A stretch of 64,000 nucleotides of DNA from positions 62,001 through 126,000 of the forward strand of contig NZ_AMZB01000123.1 in the NCBI RefSeq assembly GCF_000313755.1. Reading direction: 5' to 3'. Origin of the DNA: Pseudomonas nitroreducens TX1. Lineage in GTDB: Bacteria; Pseudomonadota; Gammaproteobacteria; Pseudomonadales; Pseudomonadaceae. Positions within the stretch are counted from its first letter, which is position 1. Each line of letters begins with the position of its first letter. Below the pieces are notes generated by a model. That model saw nothing but the letters and a program-made list of their open reading frames with translations, did no database searches and had not been told where the DNA came from. Shown one piece after another: positions 17,238 through 26,109 of this stretch. Both the position numbers and the translations under genes were made by a program.

Positions 17238-18548
17238 ATGCAGGTAAAACGCTTCTTCGCCGCCGATATGCGTCAGGCCATGAAACTGGTCCGCGACGAA
17301 CTGGGCCCGGACGCCTCGATCATCGGCAATCGCCGTGTCGCCGGCGGCGTGGAGCTGACCGCGGCGCTGGATTACCAGGCCCCGGTGGCGGCCAGCAAGC
17401 CGAACCCGGCGCTGGAGGCCGAGCTGCGCAAGACCCAGGCGAAGATCGCCCAGGCGAAGGCGGACCTGTCGGCCCCCGCCCGTGCCGGCGATGGCGTGCG
17501 CAAGGACCGTCAAATGTACGGCACCGAGAAGCCGCGTCGCAGCGCTGCCGAAACCCTGGCCGAAGCCATGGACGCACCGGTCGCCCCGGCGCCGGCCGCT
17601 GCCGGTCAGCAGGCGCTGGAGGCCATGCGCTTCGAGCTCAATGGTCTGCGTGAACTGATCGAAGTCCAGTTGGGCTCCATCGCCTGGAACCAGCTGCAGA
17701 ACCAGCGTCCGAAACAGGCCAACCTGTGGCGCCGCCTTCAGCGCATGGGGCTGCCGGCCGACCTGTCGCGCAGCCTGCTGGAGCGCGTGGCTTCCATTGC
17801 CGATCCGAAGCAGGCCTGGCGCATGCTGCTGGCGCACCTGGCGCGCTCGATCAATACCCCGGAAACCGACCTGCTGGAGCAGGGCGGGGTAATCGCCCTG
17901 GTCGGCCCGGCCGGCATGGGCAAAACCACGACCCTGGCCAAGCTGGCCGCGCGCTACGTATTGAAATACGGCGCGCAGAGCATCGCCCTGGTGTCGATGG
18001 ACAGTTTCCGCATCGGCGCCCAGGAGCAGATCAAGACCCTGGGCCGCATCCTCAACGTGCCGGTGACCCTGGTCGATCCGGGCCAGTCGCTGATCCAGGC
18101 CATGGCCCCGCTGGCGCGCAAGCGCCTGGTGCTGATCGATACCGCGGGCCTGCCCGCCAACGATCCGGCGCTGCGCATGCAACTCGAAGCGCTGTCGTCG
18201 CTGAGCCTGAACGTGAAGAACTACCTCGTGCTGGCCGCGACCAGCCAGAGCCAGGTGCTCAAATCCGCCTGGCAGAACTATCGTTCCTGTGGGCTGGCCG
18301 GGTGCATCCTGACCAAGCTGGACGAAGCGGGAAGCCTCGGCGAAGCTCTGGCTCTGGCTATCAGCCAGCATCTACCGGTAGCCTATCTGGCTGACGGGCC
18401 GAAGATTCCCGACGACCTGCATGTGGCGCGCGCGCACCAGTTGGTCAGCCGCGCGGTGAGCCTGCAGTCGCCTGAAGAACCCAGCGAAGACGCCATGGCC
18501 GACATGTTCGCCGGCCTTTACCAGCAGCCGGTGCGTCGCGCCAGCTGA
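17238..18548 (+). CDS. flhF: SRP-type GTPase FlhF (flagellar polar placement)
   Basis: This 436-residue protein has a variable basic/Ala-rich N-terminal B domain, a helical N domain and an SRP-type GTPase G domain. The P-loop is GPAGMGKTTT near residue 221 and the LIDTAGL G3 motif is also present. FlhF recruits the first flagellar components to the cell pole. The ATG at 17238 (MQVKRFFAADMRQAM) is the family N-terminus; a TTG at 17223 is in frame but unlikely. It acts opposite FleN in setting flagellar number and place. Confidence 0.96.
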   Translation: MQVKRFFAADMRQAMKLVRDELGPDASIIGNRRVAGGVELTAALDYQAPVAASKPNPALEAELRKTQAKIAQAKADLSAPARAGDGVRKDRQMYGTEKPRRSAAETLAEAMDAPVAPAPAAAGQQALEAMRFELNGLRELIEVQLGSIAWNQLQNQRPKQANLWRRLQRMGLPADLSRSLLERVASIADPKQAWRMLLAHLARSINTPETDLLEQGGVIALVGPAGMGKTTTLAKLAARYVLKYGAQSIALVSMDSFRIGAQEQIKTLGRILNVPVTLVDPGQSLIQAMAPLARKRLVLIDTAGLPANDPALRMQLEALSSLSLNVKNYLVLAATSQSQVLKSAWQNYRSCGLAGCILTKLDEAGSLGEALALAISQHLPVAYLADGPKIPDDLHVARAHQLVSRAVSLQSPEEPSEDAMADMFAGLYQQPVRRAS

Positions 18549-18712
18549 AGATTGTGAGCCCCGGGTGGGGCGTGGGACGGCCGGTTGAGCCGTCCAAGCG
18601 ATGCGGATGCTCTGCAAGACGATCCGCGAGCACCGGCAGCAGTGGAGCACCGCCGCCGGATTAGCCGAAGCGTCAGAAACGCGACGGTCGAACGACGAGA
18701 CAAGGTATTGAT

Positions 18713-19540
18713 ATGGGTATGCATCCCGTTCAGGTAATCGCAGTCACCGGCGGCAAGGGTGGCGTGGGCAAGACCAACGTGTCGGTGAACCTGTCGCTGG
18801 CGCTGGCCGATCTCGGCCGCCGCGTCATGCTGCTGGACGCCGACCTGGGCCTGGCCAACGTCGACGTGCTGCTGGGCCTGTCGCCCAAGCGCACGCTGGC
18901 CGACGTCATCGAAGGCGAGTGCGACCTGCGCGACGTGATCCTCCAGGGACCCGGCGGCATCCGCATCGTCCCGGCGGCCTCGGGCACCCAGAGCATGGTG
19001 CATCTCACGCCGATGCAGCACGCCGGCCTGATCCAGGCTTTCAGCGACATCAGCGACAACATCGACGTGCTGGTAGTGGACACCGCCGCCGGCATCGGCG
19101 ACTCGGTGGTGAGTTTCGTCCGTGCAGCGCAGGAAGTGCTGCTGGTCGTTTGCGATGAACCCACGTCGATTACCGATGCCTACGCTTTGATCAAGCTGCT
19201 CAACCGTGACTACGGCATGACCCGCTTCCGCGTACTGGCGAACATGGCCCACAGCCCCCAGGAGGGCCGCAACCTGTTCGCCAAGCTGACCAAGGTGACC
19301 GACCGTTTCCTGGACGTGGCGCTGCAGTACGTCGGCGCCATTCCCTACGACGAGTCGGTGCGCAAGGCGGTGCAGAAGCAGCGTTCGGTGTATGAGGCGT
19401 TCCCGCGCAGCAAGGCTTCCCTGGCCTTTCGTGCGGTGGCGCAGAAGGTCGACAGCTGGCCGCTGCCGGCCAACCCACGAGGGCACCTGGAGTTCTTCGT
19501 CGAGCGCCTGGTGCAACATCCCACGGGTTCGGCCGTATGA
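18713..19540 (+). CDS. fleN: Flagellar number regulator FleN (FlhG), MinD-like ATPase
   Basis: This 275-residue protein has a deviant Walker A motif GGKGGVGKTN at residues 13-22 and LLDADLGLANVD as the switch region. FleN binds FleQ and represses flagellar gene transcription once one flagellum exists, keeping cells monotrichous. It is preceded by 164 bp without any recognisable feature and overlaps fliA by 4 bp (ATGA). Confidence 0.97.
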   Translation: MGMHPVQVIAVTGGKGGVGKTNVSVNLSLALADLGRRVMLLDADLGLANVDVLLGLSPKRTLADVIEGECDLRDVILQGPGGIRIVPAASGTQSMVHLTPMQHAGLIQAFSDISDNIDVLVVDTAAGIGDSVVSFVRAAQEVLLVVCDEPTSITDAYALIKLLNRDYGMTRFRVLANMAHSPQEGRNLFAKLTKVTDRFLDVALQYVGAIPYDESVRKAVQKQRSVYEAFPRSKASLAFRAVAQKVDSWPLPANPRGHLEFFVERLVQHPTGSAV

Positions 19541-20286
19541 CCGCGGCCTCCGGAGCGCGTATGTATAGCAAGGCACAGGCGCACAACTCCCAGGAACTGC
19601 TGATCCAGAAGCACGCGCCTCTGGTCAAGCGCATCGCCTACCACCTGCTCGGCCGTCTGCCGGCCAGCGTGCAGGTGGAGGACCTGATGCAAGCCGGCAT
19701 GATCGGCCTGCTGGAGGCCGCGAAGAAATACGATTCAGGCAAGGGTGCAAGCTTCGAGACCTACGCCGGCATCCGCATCCGCGGCGCCATGCTCGACGAG
19801 GTGCGCAAGGGCGACTGGGCTCCGCGTTCGGTGCACCGCAACACCCGCATGGTCAGTGACGCCATCCGCGCCGTCGAGGCGAGAACCGGACGCGACGCTA
19901 AAGATCAGGAGGTTGCTGCCGAACTCAATATGAGCCTCGAAGATTATTACGGCATCCTCAGCGACACCCAGGGCAGCCGTTTGTACAGCTTCGACGACAT
20001 GTTGCAGGACGGTGACCAGGGCAGTGGCTTTGCCGAGGACGCCTCGCACCACGACAACGAACCGTCCCACGGGCTGGAAGACGAACGCTTCCAGGCGGCG
20101 CTGGCCGATGCCATCACCAAGCTGCCCGAGCGCGAGCGACTGGTGCTGGCCCTCTATTACGACGAGGAACTCAACCTCAAGGAGATCGGCGAGGTGCTGG
20201 GCGTCAGCGAATCGCGGGTCAGCCAGTTGCACAGCCAGTGCGCCGCGCGCCTGCGTTCGCGTCTGGCGGAGTGGCGCGCTCGCTGA
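19537..20286 (+). CDS. fliA: Flagellar sigma factor FliA (sigma-28)
   Basis: This 249-residue sigma-70-family protein has regions 2 (HAPLVKRIAYHLLGRLPASV, QAGMIGLLEAAKKYD), 3 and 4 (LNLKEIGEVLGVSESRVSQL). It directs late flagellar and chemotaxis genes and is held inactive by FlgM until hook completion. The first ATG overlaps the fleN stop; a second ATG at 19561 is also possible, but the longer N-terminus is usual in Pseudomonas. FlgM itself is not in this window. Confidence 0.96.
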   Translation: MTAASGARMYSKAQAHNSQELLIQKHAPLVKRIAYHLLGRLPASVQVEDLMQAGMIGLLEAAKKYDSGKGASFETYAGIRIRGAMLDEVRKGDWAPRSVHRNTRMVSDAIRAVEARTGRDAKDQEVAAELNMSLEDYYGILSDTQGSRLYSFDDMLQDGDQGSGFAEDASHHDNEPSHGLEDERFQAALADAITKLPERERLVLALYYDEELNLKEIGEVLGVSESRVSQLHSQCAARLRSRLAEWRAR

Positions 20287-20483
20287 GCATCGGGTAGTTT
20301 CGCGCCTGCTTGTTCCTAGCGAAAAGGCTGAAGGGATTTTCCCTAGGCAAGTTAAAGGCTTACGAATTTCTGGGTGACGTTCCTTTGACGCCCCCACAGC
20401 AAAGAGCGCTCGGCGCTCAATGAATTGACGGCACGCCCGCCAGGGCGCGTTTGGTATCGATGGAGGCAGGTTTGGACAAGAAT

Positions 20484-20858
20484 ATGAAAATTCTCATCGT
20501 GGACGACTTTTCCACGATGAGGCGCATCATCAAGAACCTCCTGCGGGACCTGGGGTTCACCAACACCGCAGAGGCCGACGACGGCACCACTGCGCTGCCG
20601 ATGCTGCACAGCGGCAACTTCGACTTCCTCGTGACCGACTGGAACATGCCCGGCATGACCGGCATTGACCTGCTGCGTGCGGTCCGCGCCGACGAGCGCC
20701 TCAAGCACCTGCCGGTGCTGATGGTCACCGCCGAAGCCAAGCGCGACCAGATCATCGAAGCGGCCCAGGCCGGGGTCAACGGCTATGTGGTCAAGCCTTT
20801 CACCGCTCAGGTGCTGAAAGAAAAGATCGAGAAGATTTTCGAGCGGGTCGGCAGCTAA
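20484..20858 (+). CDS. cheY: Chemotaxis response regulator CheY
   Basis: This single-domain receiver of 124 residues has the acidic pair at residues 7-8, phospho-acceptor Asp52 in VTDWNMPG, Thr in MVTAEA and Lys in YVVKPF. CheY-P binds FliM and reverses the motor. The usual family start is the ATG at 20484. However, the only good ribosome-binding site (GGAGG, 20462-20466) is 17 bases before it and only 5 bases before an in-frame TTG at 20472, which would add Met-Asp-Lys-Asn. The true start may be that TTG. Confidence 0.95.
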   Translation: MKILIVDDFSTMRRIIKNLLRDLGFTNTAEADDGTTALPMLHSGNFDFLVTDWNMPGMTGIDLLRAVRADERLKHLPVLMVTAEAKRDQIIEAAQAGVNGYVVKPFTAQVLKEKIEKIFERVGS

Positions 20859-20877
20859 GGCCGGCATAGAGGGCGTC

Positions 20878-21660
20878 ATGGATTTCAACGAATCCGCGGG
20901 TGACTTCGAGTCGACCCTGAAAAAACACGCGCGCGAATTGGTCGAATGCCTCGAGCAGGGCGACGTTCAGACCGCCGTGCAACTGATCTCCGAACTCAAC
21001 CAGGCGCGTGATCGCGGGCTCTACCAGGAAGTGGGCAAGCTCACCCGCGAGCTGCACAACGCCATCGTCAACTTCCAGATCGACCCCAGTTCCCCGCGCG
21101 CCCAGGAAGTCTCGCAGATCGCCGATGCGACCGATCGCCTGTCCTACGTGGTGACGATGACCGAGAAAGCGGCCAACCGCACCATGGACCTGGTGGAAGA
21201 GTGCACCCCGGTGGTCATGCACATCGAGACCCAGGCCAAGGAGTTGCAGGAAGACTGGTCGCGCTTCATGCGCCGCGAATTGGGCCCGGACGCCTTCCGC
21301 GACCTGGCCAAGCGCGTCGAGCAGTTCCTCTACATCAGCGCCCAGGACAGCCGCAAACTCTCCGCGCACCTGAACGACATCCTGCTCGCGCAGGACTTCC
21401 AGGACCTCACCGGACAGGTGATCAAGCGCGTCACCAAGCTGGTGACCGAAGTCGAGTCGAACCTCGTGAAGCTGGTCTGGATGGCGGGCCAGGTGGATCG
21501 CTACGCCGGCATCGAGCATGACCACGAGAGCATGCGCGACGCGGTGGAAAAAGAAAGATCATCCAAGGGTGAAGGTCCGCAGATTGCTGCCGATACAAGA
21601 AAGGACGTCGTGTCCGGTCAGGACGATGTCGACGATCTGTTGTCCAGCCTTGGTTTTTAA
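20878..21660 (+). CDS. cheZ: CheY-P phosphatase CheZ
   Basis: This 260-residue, nearly all-helical protein has the catalytic stretch LLAQDFQDLTGQVIKR (Asp and Gln residues act on CheY-P) and the CheY-tethering C-terminal helix DDVDDLLSSLGF. CheZ speeds dephosphorylation of CheY. It is 19 bp after cheY and 32 bp before cheA in one operon. Confidence 0.96.
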   Translation: MDFNESAGDFESTLKKHARELVECLEQGDVQTAVQLISELNQARDRGLYQEVGKLTRELHNAIVNFQIDPSSPRAQEVSQIADATDRLSYVVTMTEKAANRTMDLVEECTPVVMHIETQAKELQEDWSRFMRRELGPDAFRDLAKRVEQFLYISAQDSRKLSAHLNDILLAQDFQDLTGQVIKRVTKLVTEVESNLVKLVWMAGQVDRYAGIEHDHESMRDAVEKERSSKGEGPQIAADTRKDVVSGQDDVDDLLSSLGF

Positions 21661-21692
21661 GCGTCCGCTGACGCTGTAGAGGGAGCATCCGA

Positions 21693-23918
21693 ATGAGCTT
21701 CGACGCCGATGACGAAATCCTCCAGGACTTCCTGGTGGAGGCCGGCGAGATTCTCGAGCTACTGTCCGAGCAACTGGTCGAGCTGGAAAGCCGTCCGGAA
21801 GACATGGACCTGCTCAATGCCATCTTCCGTGGGTTCCACACCGTCAAGGGTGGGGCGGGCTTCCTCCAGCTGAATGCGCTGGTGGAGTGCTGCCACATCG
21901 CCGAGAACGTGTTCGACATGCTGCGCAAGGGCGAACGGCGCGTGGATGCCGAGCTGATGGACGTGATGCTGCAGGCGCTGGATACCGTCAACGTCATGTT
22001 CCAGCAGGTGCGTGATGCCGAGGAGCCCACGCCGGCCACTCCCGAGCTGCTCGCCGCGCTGTCGCGCCTGGCCGACCCGAACGCCGCCCCGGCCGAAGCG
22101 TCGGCTCCAGCGCCGGTGGTTGCCGAACCGGTGGTGGAACAGGCTCCCGTTGCCGATGCCGCCTATGGCGACATCACCGATGCCGAGTTCGAGCAACTGA
22201 TGGACGCTCTGGAACCCACCGCCGATGCGGCTGCTGCGCCGGTCGGCGCTGGTGGTGACGACATCACCGACGACGAATTCGAAGCGCTGCTCGACCAGTT
22301 GCACGGCAAGGGCCAGTTCAGCGCTGGGGCCAAGGAGCCCGCCAAGGCGGCTCCGGCAGCCGAGGCTCCGGCCGCCGCTGGGGGCGACGAAATCAGCGAC
22401 GACGAGTTCGAAGCGTTGCTTGATCAACTGCATGGCAAGGGCCAGTTCACCGGTGCGAAGGAAGAAGCGCCTGCCGCTCCCACCGAGCCGGTTGCCCAGA
22501 ACAATGCCGAGCAATCGCCGGCTGCCGGCGGTGACGACAACATCACCGACGATGAATTCGAGAAGCTGCTCGACGAACTGCACGGCAAGGGCCAGTTCAC
22601 CGGCGCGAAGGAAGAGCCCGTCGTTCCTGCCAAACCGGCCGCTGCGGCGCCCGCGCCCAAACTCGCTGCTGCCGCGCCGGCCCCGGCTGCTGCGGCCAAG
22701 CCTGCCGCTGCCAAGCCCGCTGCTGCGGCTGCGGAGAAGCCATCCAACGAAGCGGAAACCACCGTGCGCGTGGACACCGCCCGTCTGGACGAGATCATGA
22801 ACATGGTCGGCGAACTGGTGCTGGTGCGTAACCGCCTGGTGCGCCTGGGCCTGAACAGCGGCGACGAGGCGATGGCCAAGGCCGTCTCCAACCTCGATGT
22901 GGTCACCGCCGACCTGCAGTCGTCGGTGATGAAGACCCGCATGCAGCCGATCAAGAAGGTCTTCGGCCGCTTCCCGCGGCAGGTCCGCGACCTGGCGCGC
23001 AACCTGAAGAAAGAGATCAACCTCGAGCTGATCGGCGAAGAGACCGACCTGGACAAGAACCTGGTCGAGGCCCTGGCCGACCCGCTGGTGCACCTGGTGC
23101 GCAACGCGGTGGACCATGGCATCGAAGGCCCGGACGAGCGCGAGGCCGCCGGCAAGTCGCGTTCGGGCAAGGTGGTACTGTCCGCCGAGCAGGAAGGCGA
23201 TCATATCCTGCTGTCGATCTCCGACGACGGCAAAGGCATGGACCCGGACGTGCTGCGCGCCAAGGCCGTGGAGAAGGGCCTGCTGGACAAGGACGCGGCC
23301 GATCGCCTGTCCGAGTCCGACTGCTACAACCTGATCTTCGCCCCGGGCTTCTCTACCAAGACCGAGATTTCCGACGTCTCCGGCCGCGGTGTCGGCATGG
23401 ACGTGGTGAAGACCAAGATTTCCCAGCTCAACGGGATCATCAACATCTACTCGACCAAGGGCCAGGGCTCGAAGATCGTCATCAAGGTCCCGCTGACCCT
23501 GGCGATCATGCCGACCCTGATGGTGATGCTGGGCAACCAGGCCTTCGCCTTCCCGCTGGTCAACGTCAACGAGATCTTCCACCTCGACCTGTCGAACACC
23601 AACGTGGTCGACGGCCAGGAAGTGGTGATCGTCCGCGACAAGGCCCTGCCGTTGTTCTACCTCAAGCGCTGGCTGGTGCCGGGCGCGCAACATGACGAGC
23701 CGGGCGAGGGCCATGTGGTGATCCTCTCCGTGGGCACCCAGCGCATCGGCTTCGTGGTCGATCAACTGGTGGGCCAGGAAGAGGTGGTGATCAAGCCGCT
23801 GGGCAAGATGCTGCAGGGCACGCCGGGCATGGCCGGGGCGACCATCACCGGGGACGGGCGCATCGCGCTGATCCTCGACGTGCCGAGCATGCTCAAGCGC
23901 TACGCCCGTCGAATCTGA
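21693..23918 (+). CDS. cheA: Chemotaxis histidine kinase CheA
   Basis: This 741-residue kinase has an N-terminal Hpt domain (phosphorylated His49 in FHTVKGGAGFLQL) and a long Ala/Pro/Glu-rich linker, then dimerisation, HATPase (HLVRNAVDHGIEGPDE) and CheW-like domains. It phosphorylates CheY and CheB in polar receptor arrays. Instead of a standard P2 domain, the linker carries three near-identical copies of a DDEFEALLDQLHGKGQF motif plus one degenerate copy, listed separately. A gap of 323 bp containing a mobile element separates it from cheB. Confidence 0.96.
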   Translation: MSFDADDEILQDFLVEAGEILELLSEQLVELESRPEDMDLLNAIFRGFHTVKGGAGFLQLNALVECCHIAENVFDMLRKGERRVDAELMDVMLQALDTVNVMFQQVRDAEEPTPATPELLAALSRLADPNAAPAEASAPAPVVAEPVVEQAPVADAAYGDITDAEFEQLMDALEPTADAAAAPVGAGGDDITDDEFEALLDQLHGKGQFSAGAKEPAKAAPAAEAPAAAGGDEISDDEFEALLDQLHGKGQFTGAKEEAPAAPTEPVAQNNAEQSPAAGGDDNITDDEFEKLLDELHGKGQFTGAKEEPVVPAKPAAAAPAPKLAAAAPAPAAAAKPAAAKPAAAAAEKPSNEAETTVRVDTARLDEIMNMVGELVLVRNRLVRLGLNSGDEAMAKAVSNLDVVTADLQSSVMKTRMQPIKKVFGRFPRQVRDLARNLKKEINLELIGEETDLDKNLVEALADPLVHLVRNAVDHGIEGPDEREAAGKSRSGKVVLSAEQEGDHILLSISDDGKGMDPDVLRAKAVEKGLLDKDAADRLSESDCYNLIFAPGFSTKTEISDVSGRGVGMDVVKTKISQLNGIINIYSTKGQGSKIVIKVPLTLAIMPTLMVMLGNQAFAFPLVNVNEIFHLDLSNTNVVDGQEVVIVRDKALPLFYLKRWLVPGAQHDEPGEGHVVILSVGTQRIGFVVDQLVGQEEVVIKPLGKMLQGTPGMAGATITGDGRIALILDVPSMLKRYARRI
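22165..22605 (+). repeat. Tandem peptide repeats in the CheA linker
   Basis: This coding repeat contains a DEFEALLDQLHGKGQF-type unit at 22258-22320, 22383-22449 and 22541-22601, plus a shorter relative (ITDAEFEQLMDAL) near 22168. Spacers are Ala/Pro/Glu-rich. Each unit looks like a short amphipathic helix in a disordered linker, suggesting repeated docking sites. In-frame expansion is the likely origin. Confidence 0.85.
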
Positions 23919-23920
23919 CA

Positions 23921-24188
23921 ATAGGGTCAGTTGACGATTCGCCACGGCCGCGACGGAGCCACATTTTGCGCAGGCCAAGGCACGAGGAGATAGGTTTGGT
24001 TATTCCAAATGAGCCAGTAACGCAGCGCGGCGCAAAATGCGGCCCCGTCCCTTCGGGTTGCGCGGCAAATCACGCCATGCGTCGTTGCGGAACTCGACAA
24101 GGGAATGCCATTGCCGTCGTTCCGCGTCTAGCCTGGCGTGATTTGGCGCAGCAACGCGGCTCGCGCCGAATCGTCAACTGACCCTATG
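23921..24188. mobile_element. 268-bp MITE-like element between cheA and cheB
   Basis: Perfect 21-bp terminal inverted repeats (23921-23941 and 24168-24188) bound this element, which starts 3 bp after the cheA stop. Inside are two more stems. One is a 14-bp pair with one mismatch (23958-23971 with 24030-24043); the other is a perfect 12-bp pair, CAAATCACGCCA (24066-24077) with its complement (24135-24146). No convincing gene lies within. TA at both inner edges could be a target duplication, as in IS630/mariner elements, but this is only suggestive. The sequence fills most of the 323-bp gap; the remaining 53 bp carry the cheB ribosome-binding site (CAGGAG). Confidence 0.8.
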
Positions 24189-24241
24189 GGCGTGCCGCTT
24201 GGCGTGCCCGTGTGATGGAAGCAGTTTTTTCAGGAGTGTCT

Positions 24242-25360
24242 ATGGCTGTCAAAGTCCTGGTGGTGGACGATTCGGGGTTCTTCCGCCGCCGTGTCTCGGA
24301 GATTCTTTCGGCTGACCCGCAGATCCAGGTGGTCGGCACGGCGACCAACGGCCGCGAGGCGATTGATCAGGCGCTGGCGCTCAAGCCGGACGTGATCACC
24401 ATGGACTACGAAATGCCGCTGATGGACGGCATCACCGCCGTGCGGACCATCATGCAGCGCTGCCCGACGCCGGTCCTGATGTTCTCCTCGCTGACTCACG
24501 AAGGCGCGCGGGTGACCCTGGATGCGCTGGATGCCGGCGCGGTGGATTACCTGCCGAAGAATTTCGAGGACATCTCGCGCAACCCGGACAAGGTCCGCCA
24601 GCTGCTGTGCGAGAAGGTCCACACCATCGCCAGGAGCAACCGCCGCTTCGCCGCGTACTCTTCATACTCGTCGAGCCCGGCCGCATCGGCTTCGACTCCC
24701 GCTGCCGGCAGCGCGCGCCCGGCCGCTCCCGTTTCCTCGGGCGGCAGCCATGCGCCGGCCGCTCCGGCTCCGGCGACCTCTGCCGCCCCAAAGCGTAAGC
24801 CCTACCGGCTGGTAGCCATCGGCACTTCGACCGGTGGGCCGGTGGCGCTGCAGCGGGTCCTGACCCAGCTGCCTGCCAACTTCCCGGCGCCCCTGGTGCT
24901 GATCCAGCACATGCCGGCGGCCTTTACCAAGGCCTTCGCCGAGCGCCTGGACAAGCTGTGCAAGATCACCGTCAAGGAAGCCGAGGACGGCGACATCCTG
25001 CGTCCCGGCGTGGCCCTGCTGGCTCCAGGCGGCAAGCAGATGATGGTCGACGCGCGTGGCGCCGTGCGTATCCTGCCCGGCGATGAGCGGCTGAACTACA
25101 AGCCCTGCGTCGACGTGACCTTCGGTTCCGCGTCCAAGGCCTATGGCGACAAGGTCCTGGCGGTGGTGCTCACCGGCATGGGCGCCGATGGCCGCGAAGG
25201 CGCGCGGATGCTCAAGCAGGGCGGCGCCCAGGTCTGGGCCCAGGATGAAGCCAGCTGCGTGATCTACGGCATGCCCATGGCGATCGCCAAGGCAGGCCTG
25301 GCCGACGCGGTTTACAGCCTCGACGACATCGGCCGGCACCTGACCGAGGCCTGCGGCTGA
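24242..25360 (+). CDS. cheB: Chemotaxis methylesterase/glutamine deamidase CheB
   Basis: This 372-residue protein has a receiver domain (acidic pair near residues 9-10, phospho-Asp in [12 protein letters not shown]), an Ala/Ser/Pro-rich linker, and a methylesterase domain. The latter has the catalytic Ser in [11 protein letters not shown], His in IQHMPAAF and Asp in GMGADGREG. It removes methyl groups from receptors for adaptation. The ATG at 24242 follows CAGGAG; an earlier in-frame ATG at 24212 would add non-family residues. Its stop overlaps the motC start (TGATG). Confidence 0.96.
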   Translation: MAVKVLVVDDSGFFRRRVSEILSADPQIQVVGTATNGREAIDQALALKPDVITMDYEMPLMDGITAVRTIMQRCPTPVLMFSSLTHEGARVTLDALDAGAVDYLPKNFEDISRNPDKVRQLLCEKVHTIARSNRRFAAYSSYSSSPAASASTPAAGSARPAAPVSSGGSHAPAAPAPATSAAPKRKPYRLVAIGTSTGGPVALQRVLTQLPANFPAPLVLIQHMPAAFTKAFAERLDKLCKITVKEAEDGDILRPGVALLAPGGKQMMVDARGAVRILPGDERLNYKPCVDVTFGSASKAYGDKVLAVVLTGMGADGREGARMLKQGGAQVWAQDEASCVIYGMPMAIAKAGLADAVYSLDDIGRHLTEACG

Positions 25361-26100
25361 TGGATGTCCTCAGCCTGGTCGGCCTGATTCTCGCGCTGGT
25401 CGCCATCATCGGTGGCAACTTTCTCGAGGGCGGGCACGTCGGTGCCCTGGCCAATGGCCCGGCGGCACTGATCGTGGTCGGCGGCACCCTCGCCGCCGCG
25501 CTGCTACAGACCCCCGTGGCGGTGCTCAAACGCGCCGTGACCATGCTGCGCTGGATGATCCTGCCGCCCAAGGTGGACCTGGTCGGCGGCATCAACCACG
25601 TCGTCGGCTGGAGCATGACGGCGCGCAAGGAAGGCCTGCTGGGCCTGGAAACCGTCGCCGATGCCGAGCGCGACCCATACGCACGCAAGGGGCTGCAACT
25701 GCTGGTGGACGGTACCGAACCCGAAGCCATCCGCAGCATCCTCGAAGTCGACCTGTACAACCAGGAAAGCCGCGACCTGGCCGCCGCCAAGGTGTTCGAG
25801 GCCATGGGCGGCTATTCGCCGACGATCGGCATCATCGGTGCGGTCATGGGCCTGATTCATGTGATGGGCAACCTCGCCGACCCCAGCCAGCTCGGCAACG
25901 GCATTGCCGTGGCCTTCGTCGCCACCATCTACGGCGTCGGCCTGGCCAACCTCCTGCTGCTGCCCATCGGCAACAAGCTCAAAAGTATCGTGCTGCGCCA
26001 GTCCTGCTACCGCGAAATGCTCATGGAGGGCCTACTGTCCATCGCTGAGGGTGAGAATCCGCGCTCCATCGAGCTGAAGCTGCAAGGCTTCGTCGGCTGA
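25360..26100 (+). CDS. motC: Flagellar stator protein MotC (MotA family)
   Basis: This 246-residue MotA/TolQ-type protein has four transmembrane helices and the conserved GYSPTIGIIGAVMGLIHVMGNL block. Pseudomonas has two stators, MotAB and MotCD; MotCD powers swimming in viscous media and swarming and is regulated by c-di-GMP through YcgR/FlgZ. The gene is translationally coupled to cheB and followed by motD 9 bp later. Confidence 0.95.
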   Translation: MDVLSLVGLILALVAIIGGNFLEGGHVGALANGPAALIVVGGTLAAALLQTPVAVLKRAVTMLRWMILPPKVDLVGGINHVVGWSMTARKEGLLGLETVADAERDPYARKGLQLLVDGTEPEAIRSILEVDLYNQESRDLAAAKVFEAMGGYSPTIGIIGAVMGLIHVMGNLADPSQLGNGIAVAFVATIYGVGLANLLLLPIGNKLKSIVLRQSCYREMLMEGLLSIAEGENPRSIELKLQGFVG

Positions 26101-26109
26101 GGGGGAGGG

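Noticed and set aside
20287-20483. Sigma-28 (FliA) promoter before cheY
   Set aside because: A TAAA at about 20353 is followed at the right spacing by GGGTGACG, which fits the GCCGATAA consensus poorly.
23966-24181. Possible 71-residue protein inside the MITE-like element
   Set aside because: It uses sequences that form the stems, has unusual codon use and no similarity to known proteins.
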